From positions 637,429 to 701,428 of the forward strand of contig NZ_BMZN01000003.1 in the NCBI RefSeq assembly GCF_014652815.1: a DNA stretch of 64,000 nucleotides, given 5' to 3'. The stretch comes from Alcaligenes pakistanensis (GTDB lineage Bacteria; Pseudomonadota; Gammaproteobacteria; Burkholderiales; Burkholderiaceae_B). The position numbers and the translations under genes are program-made. Below the pieces are notes generated by a model. The model did not search any database and was not told the origin of the DNA. It saw nothing but the letters and a program-made list of their open reading frames with translations. This document shows positions 53,063 to 62,575 of this stretch, piece after piece (the first letter of the stretch is position 1; every line of letters begins with the position of its first letter).

Positions 53063-54601
53063 CTAGAACAGATCAGCAGCCGTCGCTGCCAGGCTCTCGT
53101 CCAGCACCAAGGCTTTCACAGCCTCGATATCGGGAGCCAGATAACGGTCCTGATCATAGAACGGCACGGCCTGACGAATTGCGTCCTGTACGTTCTGCAA
53201 ACGTTCCGAAGTCAACAAGGGAGCATGGAAATCAATGCCCTGTGCCGCACATAGCAATTCAATCGCCACAATGGCAGCCGTATTCTGTGCCATGTCTTCC
53301 AGTCTGCGCGCCGCAAAGGTAGCCATGCTGACGTGATCTTCCTGATTAGCCGAGGTCGGCAAGCTATCCACACTGGCCGGATGCGCCAACGACTTGTTTT
53401 CCGAGGCCAAAGCCGCCGCTGTGACATGGGCAATCATGAAGCCCGAATTCAAGCCTGCTGATGGCACTAGAAACGGTGGCAAACCGGAGATACTGGCGTC
53501 AATCAACAAAGCGACCCGTCGCTCTGCCAGTGCGCCAATTTCGGCAATAGCCAGGGCCAACCCATCGGCGGCAAAAGCCACCGGTTCGGCGTGAAAGTTG
53601 CCGCCAGAAATCACCTGATCCGGTTCGCCATTCTGGCCGGGGAACACCAGCGGGTTATCCGTAACGGCATTGGCTTCGGTCAGCAAGGTACGTTCGTTTT
53701 GCGTAATCAGATCCTGAATCGCGCCCATAACCTGGGGCTGGCATCGCAAGCTGTACGGGTCCTGCACCTTATTGTCATTGTCCCTATGTGACTGACGAAT
53801 CTGGCTGCCTGCCAGTAGTTCCCGATACAAACGCGCAGCGTAGATCTGCCCTGGCTGACCACGCAGCTCATGGATACGCGCGTCAAAAGGTGCGTCGCTG
53901 CCTTTAGCAGCGTCCACACTTAAGGCACCGGCCAGAATCGCATTACGGAATAAGGTCTGGGTGCGGAACAGCCCATTTAAGGCTAAAGCGGTAGACACTT
54001 GCGTGCCATTAATCAGCGCCAGCCCTTCTTTGGCCGCCAGCACAATCGGCGTGATGCCGGCCTTGGCCAAAGCCTGCTGAGCAGGCATCCACTCGCCCTG
54101 CCACTTGGCTTGTCCTTCCCCGATCAGGGTCAGCGTCATGTGCGATAAAGGAGCCAGATCACCCGATGCGCCCACAGATCCTTTGGACGGAATAAATGGC
54201 ACCACGCCTGCATTCAGAATATCTAGCAAGGTCGTAACCACGTGCGAACGTATGCCCGAAAAACCACGCGCCAGACTGGCAATTTTCATGGCCATGATCA
54301 GTCGGGCGACCGCATCGGATACCGGCTCGCCCACACCCACGGAGTGCGACAAGATCAGATTTTTTTGCAGCTGCTCCAGGTCGTGATCAGGAATGCGCTG
54401 CTGGGCCAGTTTGCCAAAGCCGGTATTGATGCCGTAGGCCGGATTACCTTCGCGGATGATCTTGGCCACAATGGCCGAGGACGCATCCATTGCCCCAATC
54501 GCCTCTGGCGGCAGAGTCAGAACAACCGGTTCCTGCCAGATCTGTCGCAACTGTGCCAAAGTCAGTGCCCCGGGAGAAAGCTCGATACTCTTGCTCATCA
54601 T
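53063..54601 (-). CDS. hutH: Histidine ammonia-lyase
   Basis: Removes ammonia from histidine to give urocanate, the first catabolic step. The 512-residue length is normal. [15 protein letters not shown] contains the Ala-Ser-Gly triad that forms the MIO cofactor, and [15 protein letters not shown] and the [15 protein letters not shown] region ([15 protein letters not shown]) are conserved. There are two tandem ATG codons (54601 and 54598). It follows hutU by 14 bp and is transcribed with it. Confidence 0.98.
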   Translation of the reverse strand: MMSKSIELSPGALTLAQLRQIWQEPVVLTLPPEAIGAMDASSAIVAKIIREGNPAYGINTGFGKLAQQRIPDHDLEQLQKNLILSHSVGVGEPVSDAVARLIMAMKIASLARGFSGIRSHVVTTLLDILNAGVVPFIPSKGSVGASGDLAPLSHMTLTLIGEGQAKWQGEWMPAQQALAKAGITPIVLAAKEGLALINGTQVSTALALNGLFRTQTLFRNAILAGALSVDAAKGSDAPFDARIHELRGQPGQIYAARLYRELLAGSQIRQSHRDNDNKVQDPYSLRCQPQVMGAIQDLITQNERTLLTEANAVTDNPLVFPGQNGEPDQVISGGNFHAEPVAFAADGLALAIAEIGALAERRVALLIDASISGLPPFLVPSAGLNSGFMIAHVTAAALASENKSLAHPASVDSLPTSANQEDHVSMATFAARRLEDMAQNTAAIVAIELLCAAQGIDFHAPLLTSERLQNVQDAIRQAVPFYDQDRYLAPDIEAVKALVLDESLAATAADLF

Positions 54602-54615
54602 TCTGTCCTGTTTTC

Positions 54616-56331
54616 TTATTTGATCATGGGCAGTGTCAGCCCAAAATTCTTGGCGGTTTGAATTGCCAGCTCATAGCCTGCATCAGCATGACGCATCACA
54701 CCACTGGCGCAATCGTTAATCAAGACCCGTTCCAGACGGGCATCAGCCTGCTCGCTACCGTCGGCCACAATCACCATGCCCGCGTGCTGGCTGTAACCCA
54801 TGCCCACCCCACCCCCGTGGTGTAGAGAGACCCAACTGGCACCGCCCGCGGTATTTAGCAACGCATTCAGCAAAGGCCAGTCCGACACGGCATCCGTGCC
54901 ATCACGCATGCTCTCGGTTTCGCGGTTGGGACTGGCGACCGAGCCGGTATCCAGGTGGTCGCGACCAATCACAATGGGCGCTTTCAGCTCGCCCTTGCGC
55001 ACCATCTCGTTGAAAGCCAAACCGGCAAGGTGGCGCTCGCCCAGGCCCAGCCAGCAAATACGGGCAGGTAGCCCCTGGAAAGCAATGCGTTCCTGGGCCA
55101 TATCCAGCCAGCGATGCACGTGCTGATTATCCGGAAACAGTTCTTTAATCCTTTGATCGGTTTTGTAAATGTCTTCCGGGTCACCGGATAAGGCCACCCA
55201 ACGGAACGGGCCTTTACCTTCACAAAACAAGGGGCGGATATAGGCAGGGACAAAGCCCGGAAAGTCGAACGCGTTTGCTACGCCTTCATCCAAGGCAACT
55301 TGACGAATGTTATTGCCGTAATCCACGACGTGAACGCCCATTTTCTGGAAATCTAGCATGGCTTGTACATGCACCGCACACGACTTGGCAGCGGCTTGCT
55401 GAATATGAGCATGTTGGGCAGGATCTTTCTGCGCCGCCTGCCACTGCTCCACCGTCCATCCTGAAGGCAGATAACCATTCAATAAGTCATGCGCCGAGGT
55501 CTGGTCTGTCACCAGATCAGGTTTCAGGTCACCGGCCTGCGCGCGTCGCACCAGTTCGGGCAAGACATCAGCAGCATTACCCAGCAAGCCAATCGACACG
55601 GCTTCTTTGGCAGCGGTATGCTGAGCAATCAGCTCCAGCGCATGATCCAGATCACGCGCCTGTTTATCCAGATAGCGGGTCTGCAAACGAAAGTCGATAC
55701 TGCTTTGCTTACACTCAATAGTCAGCGATACGGCACCGGCAAAGGTCGCCGCCAAAGGCTGTGCGCCACCCATACCACCCAAACCGGCAGTCAGAACCCA
55801 GCGCCCGGCCAGTGAACCACCAAAATGCTGACGGCCTGCTTCAGCAAAGGTTTCGTACGTACCTTGCACAATGCCCTGGCTGCCAATGTAGATCCAGCTG
55901 CCCGCCGTCATCTGCCCGTACATGAACAAACCGGCCTGATCCAGTTCGTGGAACTTCTCCCAATTAGCCCATTTAGGCACCAGATTGGAGTTGGCCAGCA
56001 GGACACGCGGCGCATCACTATGAGTGCGAAAGACCCCCACCGGCTTGCCGGATTGAATCAATAAAGTTTGGTCGTCGTCCAATTCCCGCAGGCTGGCCAA
56101 GATCTGGTCGTAGCACTCCCAATTGCGGGCCGCACGGCCGATGCCGCCGTACACCACCAAATGCTGGGGGTTTTCTGCCACAGCCGGGTCCAGATTGTTC
56201 TGAATCATGCGGTAGGCCGCTTCAGCTACCCAGTTCTTGCAACTGAGCTGAGCGCCTGTGGGAGCATGGATCTGCCGACTGGCATCAAAACGAGGGTCTT
56301 GGCTGGCCGCCGAAGGGTGATGATCAGGCAT
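54616..56331 (-). CDS. hutU: Urocanate hydratase
   Basis: Converts urocanate to imidazolonepropionate using tightly bound NAD+. It has 571 residues, slightly longer than usual because of a 20-residue N-terminal lead. Characteristic stretches are [60 protein letters not shown] and [17 protein letters not shown]. The frame runs on to 56451, but GGAGG precedes the ATG at 56331. It is the first gene of the minus-strand hutUH operon and divergent from hutC. Confidence 0.98.
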   Translation of the reverse strand: MPDHHPSAASQDPRFDASRQIHAPTGAQLSCKNWVAEAAYRMIQNNLDPAVAENPQHLVVYGGIGRAARNWECYDQILASLRELDDDQTLLIQSGKPVGVFRTHSDAPRVLLANSNLVPKWANWEKFHELDQAGLFMYGQMTAGSWIYIGSQGIVQGTYETFAEAGRQHFGGSLAGRWVLTAGLGGMGGAQPLAATFAGAVSLTIECKQSSIDFRLQTRYLDKQARDLDHALELIAQHTAAKEAVSIGLLGNAADVLPELVRRAQAGDLKPDLVTDQTSAHDLLNGYLPSGWTVEQWQAAQKDPAQHAHIQQAAAKSCAVHVQAMLDFQKMGVHVVDYGNNIRQVALDEGVANAFDFPGFVPAYIRPLFCEGKGPFRWVALSGDPEDIYKTDQRIKELFPDNQHVHRWLDMAQERIAFQGLPARICWLGLGERHLAGLAFNEMVRKGELKAPIVIGRDHLDTGSVASPNRETESMRDGTDAVSDWPLLNALLNTAGGASWVSLHHGGGVGMGYSQHAGMVIVADGSEQADARLERVLINDCASGVMRHADAGYELAIQTAKNFGLTLPMIK

Positions 56332-56454
56332 GGTGATGTCCTCCATCTGAGGTGTCGTCTGGATACGCGCTGGTTCTATCCGACTAGCTATTTCCACACC
56401 GCTAAGGCAGGTCAAAGCGCCGACAAAACAACGGTTTTCTTGTAAGCTCATGCC

Positions 56455-56488
56455 AATGTATAGTCATTTCTTTTAATTGTCTATACAT
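56455..56488. promoter_or_regulatory. HutC-like operators between hutU and hutC
   Basis: AATGTATAGTCATT (56455-56468) and TTGTCTATACAT (56477-56488) share the GnCTATACAT core with the sites before hutD, one on each strand. They lie in the 263-bp divergent control region, so HutC could repress both hutUH and itself. Confidence 0.65.
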
Positions 56489-56594
56489 ATACAGAAAAGC
56501 CCTGTGTAGCAGGATTACCCCCGGCCTGCTATCTAAGCACGAGACAATACAAGGCTATTTTTCGTGTGAATAAGCCTTACAGGAAAACGCAAGA

Positions 56595-57326
56595 ATGGAT
56601 GCCCCCCTGACGAATCCTTCGTCCGCCGAATCAGCTCTGCCCGCCTATCTGCAAATCAAAAATTTTGTACTGGAAAAAATCCAGTCCGGGCAATGGCGTG
56701 AAGGCGATCTGATTCCCACTGAATTAGCCTTATGCGAACAATTTTCCGTCTCGCGCATGACAGTCAATCGTGCCCTGCGCGAACTGACGAATGACGACCT
56801 GCTCATCCGTATCAAAGGCTCGGGCACGTATGTGGCACAACCCAAATTCCAGTCCACCTTGATCGAGATACGCAGCATTGCGCAGGACATACGGGAACGG
56901 GGCCATCAACACAGCTGTCAGGTGTTGAGCATTGAGCGTCTGCAAGCCAGTCCTACCCAAGCACGTTTGTATGGCATTGCACCGGGCGCCGCCTTGTTTC
57001 ATTCCATTATTGTTCATGCTGAAAACGGCCTGCCTATCCAATACGAAGATCGCCTGGTAGATGCGCACATGGCCCCGGATTACATGGAGCAGGACTGGAG
57101 CCAGATCACGCCGAATGAATATCTGGTGCGGGTGGCACCCTTGCCCACCGGCTTTTACAGCATCGAGGTGCTGGTGCCTCCCACCGCTATTGCTCAAGCC
57201 CTGCAGATGAAAGAGCAGCAGCCCTGTTTGGTGATGGACCGCCGCACTTTTTCCAGCGAGCAATTCACCACCCATGCCCGCTTATGGCATCCGGGGGATC
57301 GCTACAAATTCACGGGGCGAATGTAA
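56595..57326 (+). CDS. hutC: HutC, GntR-family histidine utilisation repressor
   Basis: A 243-residue repressor. The N-terminal GntR winged helix (PAYLQIKNFVLEKIQSGQWR, ELALCEQFSVSRMTVNRALR) is followed by the UTRA effector domain (about 95-235, with EDRLVDAHMAPDYMEQDWSQ and TPNEYLV). HutC binds urocanate and releases DNA; context confirms the identity. A ribosome site is weak (AGGAAAA further upstream), suiting low-level expression. Divergent from hutU with operators in the shared gap. Confidence 0.95.
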   Translation: MDAPLTNPSSAESALPAYLQIKNFVLEKIQSGQWREGDLIPTELALCEQFSVSRMTVNRALRELTNDDLLIRIKGSGTYVAQPKFQSTLIEIRSIAQDIRERGHQHSCQVLSIERLQASPTQARLYGIAPGAALFHSIIVHAENGLPIQYEDRLVDAHMAPDYMEQDWSQITPNEYLVRVAPLPTGFYSIEVLVPPTAIAQALQMKEQQPCLVMDRRTFSSEQFTTHARLWHPGDRYKFTGRM

Positions 57327-57360
57327 GCAGGAAAGGCGCTACGTTTGAGTGTAAAAGGCA

Positions 57361-57391
57361 AAAGCCCAAGCTCTTGTCGTGGTGGGGCTTT
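57361..57391 (+). terminator. Weak hairpin after hutC
   Basis: AAAGCCC and GGGCTTT form a 7-bp stem around a 17-base loop, 34 bp past the hutC stop, without a clear U run. It may attenuate read-through into the kinase gene. Confidence 0.35.
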
Positions 57392-57484
57392 GGCGACTGC
57401 ACCTTCAGGCCAGATCCTTGTTTGACTCACTACGCTTGGTTTTTTGGTTCCCCAGACTTGCATTTGCTGCCGACAACCTCCCCC

Positions 57485-58324
57485 ATGCCGAACCCACTGC
57501 TCCCTTACCTGCAACACTGGAATCTGCTGGCCGATGGCCCCTCCATTGAAACCAGCAATGCGATCTTGCTGCCGGTACGATGGCACGGGCAAGCGGCCAT
57601 GCTGAAAGTCTCCACCTCGCCGGAAGAAATCCAGGGCTACGATCTGCTGGAATGGTGGCAAGGCCAGGGTGCGGCCAAAGTTCTGGCCCGCTCAGAAAAC
57701 GCCTTATTGATGGAGCGCGCTACAGAGACGCAGAGTCTGGTGACGATGAGCCACTCCGGCCAGGATGAACAAGCCAGCCGCATTATTTGCGATGTCGTAG
57801 CCCAGTTGCATCAGAGTTCTCACCCCAAAAAAGGTACTCAGGCAGCCCGTGCCACTCCCAATACCCTCACGCCACTACACGACTGGTTTCAGTCTTTGGA
57901 GCAGGTCGATACCAGCCTGCACCCTATTGTCTTGCTTGCTCGCCAAACCATGCGGGAATTGCTCTCCCAGCCACGCGAGCTTGTTTGTCTGCATGGCGAT
58001 ATTCATCATCACAATATTCTGGATTTTGGGCCTCGCGGCTGGCTGGCTATCGACCCCAAAGGCTTGATCGGAGAGCGTGCTTTCGACTACGCCAATCTCT
58101 TTTGCAACCCGGACGCGGAAAGCGCAATCAATGCGGATCGGTTTCTAACGCGTGTCGACACCGTATCTAAGCACGCCAAGCTGGACAGACGCAGGCTGTT
58201 GCAATGGACTCTGGCCTGGTGCGGGCTGTCAGCCATCTGGCATTTTGAAGACGAATCCGATGCCGATATTGCCCTGCAGATTGCCACCATGGCAGCACAC
58301 GCCTTGCAATCAACCGTCCTTTAG
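57485..58324 (+). CDS. APH(6)-like aminoglycoside/hydroxyurea phosphotransferase family protein
   Basis: A 279-residue kinase of the streptomycin 6-phosphotransferase family. The Brenner-type catalytic loop LVCLHGDIHHHNILDF and the metal-binding AIDPKGLIGERAFDYANLF are both intact, and DLLEWWQGQGAAKVL is typical of this branch. It may phosphorylate streptomycin or hydroxyurea, but chromosomal homologues often confer no resistance, so the native substrate is unknown. The longer frame from 57284 overlaps hutC and is rejected. Its stop overlaps the stop of the convergent AraC gene. Confidence 0.87.
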   Translation: MPNPLLPYLQHWNLLADGPSIETSNAILLPVRWHGQAAMLKVSTSPEEIQGYDLLEWWQGQGAAKVLARSENALLMERATETQSLVTMSHSGQDEQASRIICDVVAQLHQSSHPKKGTQAARATPNTLTPLHDWFQSLEQVDTSLHPIVLLARQTMRELLSQPRELVCLHGDIHHHNILDFGPRGWLAIDPKGLIGERAFDYANLFCNPDAESAINADRFLTRVDTVSKHAKLDRRRLLQWTLAWCGLSAIWHFEDESDADIALQIATMAAHALQSTVL

Positions 58325-59175
58325 TCCTGCCCGCTTTCTAGCTGTTCATGCTGGCGATAGCGGGTCAACGACAGCCCTGTCTGACGCTTGAAGTAACGGC
58401 ACAGATACGAGGGGTCCTCAAAACTGAGCTTATCGGCAATCTGCCCAATCGCCAGCTGACTGTAGGAAAGCAACGCCTTGATCTCCAGGATCACCTGTCT
58501 GTCGATCAAGGTCTTGGGGCTGTCGTTGAAAAACTCTTTAGTCAGTTGTGACAGGTAAAACGGTGTGATGTTGAGCGCATCGGCATAGAACTTCACATCG
58601 CGGTGCTGTCTGCACTGTTGACCAATCATCTCCCAGAAGCGCCAGCTGATCATTTCCTTGCGGCTGAACTGCTGACTGCCCTGGTATTCGGGCGGAATCT
58701 GCTCGGCAATGCGTAAAAAGAAGGTCTGCAAGTGATTACGCAGCATGATGTGCTGATACAGCGTGCGGGTCTGCACAATCGCGCGCAATTGCACTAACCA
58801 AGCCGCCAACAACACCTGGTCTTTTTTGGGAGGTACGCACAAGGGATGGTCGTGCAAAAAGACAAACAAGGGATTGGGCAGTTGATAAGCCACCTCAGCC
58901 GCCAAATCCTTGGGCATCAAGAGAAAAAACACCTTAAACCCGCGCGAGCGTCGTTTCAGCAAGGCAATCGTGTCTTCGGCCAGCACCAGTACATCATGAC
59001 GCTGTACAGCCTGCTCTTTGAAGTTCAGGCTAAGCAGTGCGCTGCCCGACACACAAATCATCAAGCTCATATAGGCGTGACCAAAAGACAAAGGCATCCC
59101 CAGGCCCTCGGCCAGCGTGGTTTCGCCAGTCAGTAGGCCTTCTTTGCTGCTGAATAATTGTGGAATGTGGTGCAT
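58321..59175 (-). CDS. AraC-family transcriptional regulator
   Basis: A 284-residue regulator with an N-terminal cupin-like sensor (about 1-130) and a C-terminal pair of helix-turn-helix units (about 185-280: DVKFYADALNITPFYLSQLT, then QIADKLSFEDPSYLCRYFKR, QTGLSLTRYR). The ligand and targets are unknown; the GNAT gene next to it is divergent and could be a target. The frame extends to a TTG at 59244; the ATG at 59175 begins the more usual protein but lacks a strong ribosome site. Confidence 0.88.
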   Translation of the reverse strand: MHHIPQLFSSKEGLLTGETTLAEGLGMPLSFGHAYMSLMICVSGSALLSLNFKEQAVQRHDVLVLAEDTIALLKRRSRGFKVFFLLMPKDLAAEVAYQLPNPLFVFLHDHPLCVPPKKDQVLLAAWLVQLRAIVQTRTLYQHIMLRNHLQTFFLRIAEQIPPEYQGSQQFSRKEMISWRFWEMIGQQCRQHRDVKFYADALNITPFYLSQLTKEFFNDSPKTLIDRQVILEIKALLSYSQLAIGQIADKLSFEDPSYLCRYFKRQTGLSLTRYRQHEQLESGQD

Positions 59176-59311
59176 GGTGCCCGTCTGTTCTTGGCCGCTT
59201 ATGCAGCAATACGCAGGACTTGCTAAAAGTACCGAAAATGCCAAGGTACTGCTCTGTCCCGTGTGTCGGCCAGACTCTATTCTGTTTCCTGCTTAATCAT
59301 GAGTATAGAAA

Positions 59312-59866
59312 ATGAAACTACAGACAGAAAGACTGATTTTACGCCCCTGGCAGGACACAGACGCTGCAGATTTGTACGAATACGCCAAAGACGAACGCGT
59401 CGGCCCCATTGCCGGTTGGCCAGTTCACACCAGCATTGAGGAAAGTGCCGAGATCATCCGCACGGTTTTCAATATGCCCGAAGTGTATGCGGTCGTGCTT
59501 AAAGAAAATGGCCGGGCGGTGGGCTGCATTGGCATCTTGATGGGTGAAAACAGCAACTTCAAGATCAGCGAGCAAGAAGGCGAAATCGGGTATTGGATTG
59601 GCGTCCCTTACTGGGGCCAGGGCCTGATCCCCGAGGCGGTACGCGAGGTGATGCGACATGCTTTTGAAACCATGCAGCTAAAGGCCCTGTGGTGCGGCTA
59701 CTTTGCCAACAATGCCCAATCGCAGATTGCGCAGAGCAAATGTGGCTTTCGCCATCACCACACCGAGGAAAACAAGTACAACCCGTTCCTGCAGGATTAC
59801 CGGACTGAACACATCAGCCGCATTACAGCCGAGCAATGGCTGGCTCTGCCTAAAAAACAGGCCTGA
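59312..59866 (+). CDS. GNAT-family N-acetyltransferase (RimJ/RimL type)
   Basis: A 184-residue acetyltransferase. It starts MKLQTERLILRPWQDTDAAD, the RimJ/RimL opening. EGEIGYWIGVPYWGQGLIPE is the acetyl-CoA binding motif A, and LWCGYFANNAQSQIAQSKCG with FRHH is motif B. The acceptor may be a protein N-terminus, an amino acid or a small molecule; this is not known. It is divergent from the AraC regulator. Confidence 0.9.
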   Translation: MKLQTERLILRPWQDTDAADLYEYAKDERVGPIAGWPVHTSIEESAEIIRTVFNMPEVYAVVLKENGRAVGCIGILMGENSNFKISEQEGEIGYWIGVPYWGQGLIPEAVREVMRHAFETMQLKALWCGYFANNAQSQIAQSKCGFRHHHTEENKYNPFLQDYRTEHISRITAEQWLALPKKQA

Positions 59867-59910
59867 CCCTTGCCTTATACACACCCACGCCGCCGCTCTG
59901 GGTGTTGAAC

Positions 59911-59943
59911 GGCCCCCAAACTTTGGTTTAAGCATTGGGGGCC
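59911..59943. terminator. Terminator hairpin between GNAT and the MFS exporter
   Basis: GGCCCCCAA and TTGGGGGCC are perfect arms around a 15-base loop in a convergent gap. A second stem, ACACCCA/TGGGTGT at 59881-59905, precedes it. U-rich tails are modest on both strands. Confidence 0.6.
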
Positions 59944-59982
59944 TTCATGTTCAGGGCGTTTTTCTATCTACACCTATACGAC

Positions 59983-61494
59983 TTACGCCGTTTGCAGTAC
60001 GCGCTTGGGCTGTCTTAACAAGAGAAAGAGCACGCACGCCGTCAAGGCCGCCAGAACAACCAAAGCATGCAAGACCATCAAGAATGAAGCAGCATAACTC
60101 TGGGCCAATTGCGCCTCCAAACCCGGCAACTGTTGTGCTGCCAGCTGCAAGTCACCCAAGGCTGCCCGGCTTGCCGCCTCCATAACCGCTTCCTGCGTAA
60201 ACACAGTGGCATCCACGCCTAAACGCTGCTGAATCAAGGTGGCCAACAAAACACTGATGACCGCAATCGCCACGCCGTCCGCAGAGACTCGCACTGTATT
60301 AAAAATACCTGTAGCCATGCCCACTCGGTCCGGACTCACTACGCTAACGGCCATGCCGTCCATCAAGCCCCAGGGCAAACCAATACCGATCCCGATCAGC
60401 AACAAGGGCAAATGCAGTGCCTGCCCGCCTCCTGACTCAAAACCCTGGGCCAGATACCATAGGCCCCCAGCTACCAGCAGCAAGCCCACGCTGGATAAAG
60501 TCCCTGCCGTCAGCCAGCGCGTCAGCAAAGCGGCCACAAACGGCACAATCAATAAGGGCGCAGCCAACCAAATCATCATCTGCCCAGCCTGCAAAGCACC
60601 ATAGCCATCAATACCGATAAAACGTCCCGGCAAGATCACAATCAGCACAATGAACAGAAAGGCCGGGGCTGCGGCCAAAGCCTGCACGCCTACGAAACTG
60701 GGGTCACGGAAGAAACTTAAATCGATCATGGGCTGGGCGACACGCCGCTCTATGCAGATAAAGCCAAGCAAAGCCACGACAGAAGCCAGCAAAGCAGACA
60801 GCACCAGCGTATCGGACCAACCTCGCTCCGGGATCAGCAACATGCCATAGGTAAACAGGCCCAAGGCCAGCGTAAAGCTGATGGCACCCGGCCAATCCAA
60901 AGAGCCCTGCGAACCGCCCTGACTAGGCGGGGTGCTGATAAAGACCAGTAGCAAACCCACGATTCCAATAGCCCCTGTCGCGTAGAACACCCCTTGCCAT
61001 TGGATTGCTTCCACAATCCAGCCAAAGAACCAGGGACCGAAGGACAGCCCCAGGCCAAAAGACGTACCTAACAAGCTGAACGCCCGCGCACGGGCACGCC
61101 CTTCAAACAAGGGGGCCAGGGAAGACATAGCGGCTGCAAAGGCCGCTGCCCCACCCAAACCTTGCAGCATGCGCAAGATATCAATCCAGAAAACGGAAGG
61201 CATCAAAGGAATGGCTACCGTGAAGACACAGAACCAGGCCAGACCAATCAGCCAGATACGCCGTTGCCCGTAGATATCAGTCAGGCTGCCCGACACCATC
61301 ATGGCACCGCCATAACTCAAAATATAGGCATTCATGATCCAGCTCAGTTGCGCAGCGCTGCCACCTAGCTCCACGCTGATGACAGACAACACAACCGCAG
61401 GCCCGGTAAAGCAAAGGGGGATCAATAAAGCCGTTAAACAGGCTGACAGTAACTGCAGCCGGCGCATGGCCGGCGAAGATGAAATGGAAAGCAT
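59983..61494 (-). CDS. MFS multidrug exporter, 14-TM EmrB/QacA (DHA2) type
   Basis: A 503-residue inner-membrane protein with about 14 hydrophobic segments. Family signs are LSWIMNAYILSYGGAMMVSG (motif D1-like), GSLTDIYGQRRIWLIGL (motif A), LRMLQGLGGAAAFAAAMSSL (motif B) and GTSFGLGLSFGPWFFGWIVE (motif C of exporters). It probably exports drugs or toxic organics with proton antiport. The frame is open to 61761, but that extension is polar and crosses the divergent LysR gene, so the ATG at 61494 is taken. The LysR gene is 154 bp away. Confidence 0.9.
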   Translation of the reverse strand: MLSISSSPAMRRLQLLSACLTALLIPLCFTGPAVVLSVISVELGGSAAQLSWIMNAYILSYGGAMMVSGSLTDIYGQRRIWLIGLAWFCVFTVAIPLMPSVFWIDILRMLQGLGGAAAFAAAMSSLAPLFEGRARARAFSLLGTSFGLGLSFGPWFFGWIVEAIQWQGVFYATGAIGIVGLLLVFISTPPSQGGSQGSLDWPGAISFTLALGLFTYGMLLIPERGWSDTLVLSALLASVVALLGFICIERRVAQPMIDLSFFRDPSFVGVQALAAAPAFLFIVLIVILPGRFIGIDGYGALQAGQMMIWLAAPLLIVPFVAALLTRWLTAGTLSSVGLLLVAGGLWYLAQGFESGGGQALHLPLLLIGIGIGLPWGLMDGMAVSVVSPDRVGMATGIFNTVRVSADGVAIAVISVLLATLIQQRLGVDATVFTQEAVMEAASRAALGDLQLAAQQLPGLEAQLAQSYAASFLMVLHALVVLAALTACVLFLLLRQPKRVLQTA

Positions 61495-61648
61495 GGTTCT
61501 CGTTTGCTGCAAAAGCGTTAGTGCCTGACAAGAATGAGCAGGCATGCCCATTCGGGGGATTTTCAAAAGCTTAAGCGCCACCGCCATAAAGAAAAATACA
61601 CTACAGTTATTAATACTTAGGAAATAAATTCTTAAATAGGTCGGCACC

Positions 61649-62533
61649 ATGATGGAAAATCTAAGAAATATCGGTTTGTTCGTACGAGTGGCCGAGCGCC
61701 TGAGCTTCTCGGCCGTGGCACGCGAATCCGGCATCTCGCCCTCTACGGTCGGTAAATCCATCGCCCGCCTGGAAGAACGCCTGAAAGTGCGCTTGTTTCA
61801 CCGCAGCACCCGCACCCTGGCCCTGACGGCCGATGGCAAAATTTTTCTGGAGCGCTGCCGCCGTATCCTCTGTGAAATCGAGGCAGCGGAACTGGAAATG
61901 TCCCAGGCCAGCGAAATGCCACGCGGCACCTTACGCATCAGCCTGCCGCGCTATAGCGGCCTGTTTCAGCAAGCCATTACCCAATTCATGCAGTGTTACC
62001 CCGCGGTAGAACTGGATCTGGATTTTTCTGATCGTTTGGTCGATGTTATTGGCGAAGGCTTTGATGTCGCCATACGCGCCAGCACCCTGAATGACTCTGG
62101 CCTGATGCGTCGCCGTCTAGGCACGTTTAGCCGTGTCCTGGCCGCGTCCCCCGACTACCTGCAAACACATGGCCGCCCTCAACACGCCCAAGATCTGCAG
62201 AACCATGCCTGCCTGCATTACCGATTCCCCAATACCGGACGCTTGGAGCAATGGCCCCTGCCCAACACTCAGGACCTGCCGGATCTACCCCGCACCCTGG
62301 TATGCAATAGTGTGGAAATGCGGGTGCACCTGGCCTTACAGGGTCAGGGCATTGCCTGCCTGCCGGACTTCACCGTGGGGGAGCATTTAAGCAGCGGACG
62401 TCTGCAAACCATTCTGGATAACGACACCCATAATGTCGTGCCACTTTGGATTATCTGGCCCGCCAGCCGCAACCTGTCGCCCAAGCTGCGCGCCTTTATC
62501 GACTGCATGAGCAATACGGTGTTGAAGCCCTGA
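61649..62533 (+). CDS. LysR-family transcriptional regulator next to the exporter
   Basis: A 294-residue regulator of the CrgA/DsdC-like group. The winged helix (about 5-60) contains LSFSAVARESGISPSTVGKS and ARLEERLKVRLFHRSTRTLA. The effector domain spans about 90-290, with GFDVAIRASTLNDSGLMRRR. It probably controls the divergent exporter gene. Two tandem ATG-type codons begin the gene (MM). It converges on the N-acetyltransferase gene with a 42-bp gap. Confidence 0.92.
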   Translation: MMENLRNIGLFVRVAERLSFSAVARESGISPSTVGKSIARLEERLKVRLFHRSTRTLALTADGKIFLERCRRILCEIEAAELEMSQASEMPRGTLRISLPRYSGLFQQAITQFMQCYPAVELDLDFSDRLVDVIGEGFDVAIRASTLNDSGLMRRRLGTFSRVLAASPDYLQTHGRPQHAQDLQNHACLHYRFPNTGRLEQWPLPNTQDLPDLPRTLVCNSVEMRVHLALQGQGIACLPDFTVGEHLSSGRLQTILDNDTHNVVPLWIIWPASRNLSPKLRAFIDCMSNTVLKP

Positions 62534-62575
62534 GTAAGCAGGCCCTGCTGCCTCAAGCAGCTCGGCCTGAGACGA

